64,000 nt of DNA from Toxonevra muliebris. Its lineage: Eukaryota; Arthropoda; Insecta; Diptera; Pallopteridae. Below are positions 60,376 to 64,000 of the stretch, one piece after another. The DNA is taken from positions 10,280,878-10,344,877 of the forward strand of contig OY829326.1 in NCBI GenBank assembly GCA_963691655.1, written 5' to 3'. The notes below the pieces were generated by a model that ran no database searches, was not told where the DNA came from, and saw only the letters and a list, made by a program, of their open reading frames with translations. How positions within the stretch are numbered: the first letter of the stretch is position 1; the number at the start of each line of letters is the position of its first letter. The position numbers and the translations under genes are program-made.

Positions 60376-62675
60376 TAACATACATAGCTTTTACAAAAAT
60401 TGTTTTTTCCATGAATTTTTGTGTGAAATCTTAGGGCGCGTTGTTGCGCAATTCTTATTAAATTTTAAACTTTTCTCTAGGGTATGTTTCTCAAGAAAAC
60501 TGTGTACAAATTTTCACATTTTGTAGAGTAAATGTTTGCGACTTTAGTTTTCGTATAGCACCATCGCTCCCAAATTGCTGGAATGAAATTTAAGTTTCCA
60601 GATAAATTTCGCAGTTAATAAATTTCAATTCTATCTGAGATTTTCTTATTGCCTGGCATGTCTTCTACTCCTACCAAAGAGAGAGAGAGAGAGAGAAAGA
60701 CAGCGGAAGGGAGAATACCTTAATATGACTTTGTGACTGATATTCTGACATTGTGAAGTTTTCATTTTAACAATTCTTTTTCCATCAGTGTATCAGTTAC
60801 AATTTTTTCTATTTCCACACTTTATGATAGCTATAAAATTGTAAGAGTCATGCATGTTAAGTTTAGCTGGTTTTTGCAATACCAACAACAACAATCGAGA
60901 ACAACAACAGCAACAAAGATATGAAAACTGTTTGTATTTCATGTATGTACCGATAAATGAATTAATGTTTTATCATATGACATAATACTCGCATTCTACT
61001 TGTAACAGCAAGAGAGTGTTACACATCTGCACACATATACATGCATGTATGTGTTTGTATGTGGGCGCTGCTCATACTGCTGAACAAGCAAAATAAATAA
61101 AAAAGAGGACATTTTTGTATTAAAGCAATGATTTGTGCATAAACGAAACTATCTATAAGCATACAATGTATAATATGTATGGATATATGTTTATGCTAAA
61201 GGAAATTAAGCAGGATATGTTAGAGAGTGAAATATGAGCGAACGGTTTTTTCTCTTCCTTCTTTTTTGTTTTATGCATAGCATCGTATTCTTGCTAAGTC
61301 TTACAATGGGCATGTGAAAAATTGACACACGCTTTTGAGATTTTTTTGCATAAGTAAATATTATACAATGACTTAAGCACATACATATTTATTACACATA
61401 CAAAATTTCCTGTATATAGAGTAAAGAATTAATATTGTATACATGTATGTACATATGTGTGTGTGGTAGTGTGAGCGTGTCTGTGCCACATGAGCATCAG
61501 TATTAGAAAAATTAATGATGTGTGCGTGTACCACTTTAGAAATATCTTTTTGGCATATTATTCGCATTATTTGGCAGCAAAATATTTTGCAATTTGTAAG
61601 CATTACTCTTAAGTTTTTTATGCCTTTTCGTTTACTTATATTTAAAGCAATAACTCTTATTTTAATGCTATTTTATAAGTCAATAAATCTACAGTTTGCA
61701 ATAGATATCCGCGTTTAATATTTTGTTATTACCCAAAGTATGCCCAATTGCCTACAAATAATAGAAAACAAAATTTTTGAGTAGAGATTAATGAATGATA
61801 AAGTACAAAGTAGAAAAATACTTCAACTTGAATATTGTCTTTGTTGTTAATGTCACGTCATTTTGTGCGCGTAAAAGTATGAACTGGAAAACTGTCGCCA
61901 TGACGAAAAGCAGGATACTGTGCGTGTCAGACCTTAGTGGTGTATCGAAAGCCATAACAATAATATTAATAATACTCTCCTACTCCCTATCAAAATATAT
62001 ACTTTCAAAGAATATAGAATATTCGAGCATAAACAAATTTAGTGTTGGATGCAGCAGGCTTGAATGAAAACTTTTTGCTGCCATCGTAAATGAGCTGAAA
62101 GTTAGTTTGAAATTAAATATTTACTTGTACCTTTCGAATAAAATTTATAATTAAATATTATATTATAAATAATCTTAAGAAAATATTTTATTCATAATAA
62201 AGTTTTAAACAAACATTCAATTTTAATTACTTTTGATATATTTAATAAAATATGTGCTATCTTGAGTAGTAAATTTTATAAAATTCAATTAAATTATTAT
62301 AGCTATAATATTATTATACTTCCTTTCATTTAGTCATTCAATCATTTATTTTTTCCTTTATCTTCCTTTATTTGTATTCACTTTTGTATATGTTCATCAT
62401 TAGTTGTGTAACTATAACGAATGAACGACTGTATTTGTGTGTGTAATATTTTCAAGTAAACATACCGACACTTGAATGTTTATACATACATTTCATATAT
62501 TCATTAAGTATAATTGTATATATGTTCATTATCACTTAGGCCTCATTACCTTATACAAATGTATATAAAAGAATAGAAATGAATACGCTGAGATATACAC
62601 GAAAAAAAATATTTATTGTAATTAGTTTTGCTATAACACAGGCCTCACAGGTTTAAGTTGGCTGAAAATAATCAA
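60376..62675. other. AT-rich stretch without a gene
   Basis: Contains a GA microsatellite (60679-60696) and GT/AT-type repeats near 61030-61060 and 61438-61462. No gene recognised. Confidence 0.5.
60679..60696. repeat. GA dinucleotide microsatellite
   Basis: Nine GA units. Confidence 0.9.
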
Positions 62676-63046
62676 TGGCTGCATTCACGAAACTCATCAA
62701 TTCCTAAACAGTTGTAAAATTTTATTTTGAATGGTAACATTTTTAGTGAGCAAGCGCCATTTTCGGTATCGAAAAATTTGTTTGATACTTTTCATTAGTT
62801 GATTTTTATACAACGGCTTCTGTTTATCTATTTTTTCTATATATATTCTTTTATTTATTATGGCTGTCATAATTGACAAAACATATTAATTTTAACGCCA
62901 TCGTCAAACATACTTTGCAAAAACATTAAATTATTTATATTCATTATTTAAGACAAAAATAGCAAAAAACTATTCACAATAGAATAGTTAACGCCAAAAA
63001 GGAGCAGCAACTGTTTAGCAATTGATGAGTGTCGTGAATGCAGCCA
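62676..63046. mobile_element. 371-bp MITE with 39-bp inverted ends
   Basis: TGGCTGCATTCACGAAACTC at 62676-62714 is mirrored at 63008-63046 (GCAATTGATGAGTGTCGTGA, ATGCAGCCA) with two mismatches. The interior is AT-rich and non-coding. Confidence 0.8.
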
Positions 63047-64000
63047 ATGGTTTCCTGTGCATATCCTGCATATCATGAAATGCAAAATACTTTTCTATCA
63101 TATCAGGATTTCAAGAAATCATAACTGAAAAGTATGAAAGGGTCGATCTTTGTCATTTTCTACAATGTATAAGAAAATTTATTTTTCGTAGTTACGTTAG
63201 AAACTAGCCTAGTTTCAATGCAATCTTTAAAATCATTGGATTTTTAAAAAATCTAAAATTTAGAAACAAATCTGCTTCATTAGTTTCAAGAGGTTATAGT
63301 TGACTTGTAAAATGGTGAATATCATGATAAATTTATTTTATTAGTTTTCAGAACCCGTTTCATGTAATTTTTTGATCCGGTATTGAAATTCATTATAATT
63401 TGGAAAAACCTTAACCTCAGATTTTGATTTTATTGGGATTTATAATTAGAATTCAAGATCATACAGGGAATGTATGTACATCTGTTGCGAAACAAGTCAA
63501 GCCCTAAGTTTCCTTCAGGGATAGGCAGAGGAAAAATATCGTACTGCAGCAAAATTTTCAATGGGAAATATTTCTCAAAAATTTTTTTTATCACTTTCTC
63601 CAAGAATTATCGCTTTCTTCCGGAATTTCGGATTCGGCATAAAACTGCAGGTTCCTTTCAGTGTTGTACAAATATAATGACTGCGAAAAGTTGACCTAGC
63701 TACAATAATTAGTTTTTGAGCCACTCAAACTGGGTAACGAAAGTTATTCGCATGACTTGATTTATCAGAATGGCTATGATTTTTCATGATCACTGTGAGT
63801 TTAATCCTACCCGCCCATGCTACAATATATGGTTCCATCTCTTTGGACGGTAATAGTGGCGCCATCTTACGTTCAAAATCCTAGCCACAAAATGGGTTTC
63901 GTAGATTGTAGCTTTCTGTATCGATGCGCATACATTCTGTCAAATTCCGGAAATTCTCATTTTAAATTTTCCCTCTGAGAATATTTCAAAAAATTTTGTT
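63047..64000. other. AT-rich stretch without a gene
   Basis: The open frame 63470-63694 has no recognisable domain. Nothing else is seen up to the window edge. Confidence 0.5.

Overview
This is an AT-rich stretch of insect nuclear DNA in which I find no host gene. No open frame carries a recognisable host domain or a plausible exon series. The longer open frames are chance AT-rich readings or broken pieces of transposable elements (TEs). The best guess for the source is a tephritid fruit fly: the element at 16.4-17.6 kb has a D,D41D transposase like the rosa group, which was described from Ceratitis rosa and relatives. The window is probably an intron of a long gene or an intergenic region. 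That placement is an inference.

The interpretable content is a graveyard of TEs. At 0-10 kb there is a Tc1/mariner relic (1.86-2.56 kb), a palindromic repeat (5.1 kb), the 3' end of a non-LTR retrotransposon (5.4-5.9 kb) and a deleted mariner (6.2-6.85 kb). At 10-20 kb there is an element with ATCGTAAGCG-bearing inverted ends (10.9-12.4 kb) holding a second element, a piggyBac relic (13.6-14.9 kb), the D,D41D element, and a small MITE (19.5 kb).

At 20-30 kb there is a mariner with intact TA duplications but a gutted transposase (20.7-21.6 kb). Next is a pogo/Tigger-like element (21.65-24.12 kb) carrying a TTAA-flanked MITE and a tRNA-headed SINE. A transposon ORF relic lies at 25.0-25.3 kb, a second TTAA-flanked MITE at 26.2-26.7 kb, and a D,D37E element at 28.4-29.7 kb.

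At 33-46 kb there is a LINE-type tail, a composite element with 57-bp ends (37.4-39.5 kb), a second SINE copy with a 13-bp target duplication (40.05-40.36 kb), and several fold-back MITEs. At 47-64 kb there is a distant inverted repeat pair, the 3' end of an RNase-H-type LINE (51.0-51.5 kb), a broken reverse transcriptase (52.8-53.05 kb) and more MITEs.

Every coding relic has stops, frameshifts or deletions, so none is likely to be autonomous. The most informative relation is that the SINE and the LINE at 51 kb share their 3' tail, as expected if the LINE family mobilises the SINE. I found no tRNA or rRNA gene, no CRISPR-like array and no host regulatory site I could defend. All identities come from reading motifs and repeats by eye; no alignment or database search was run.
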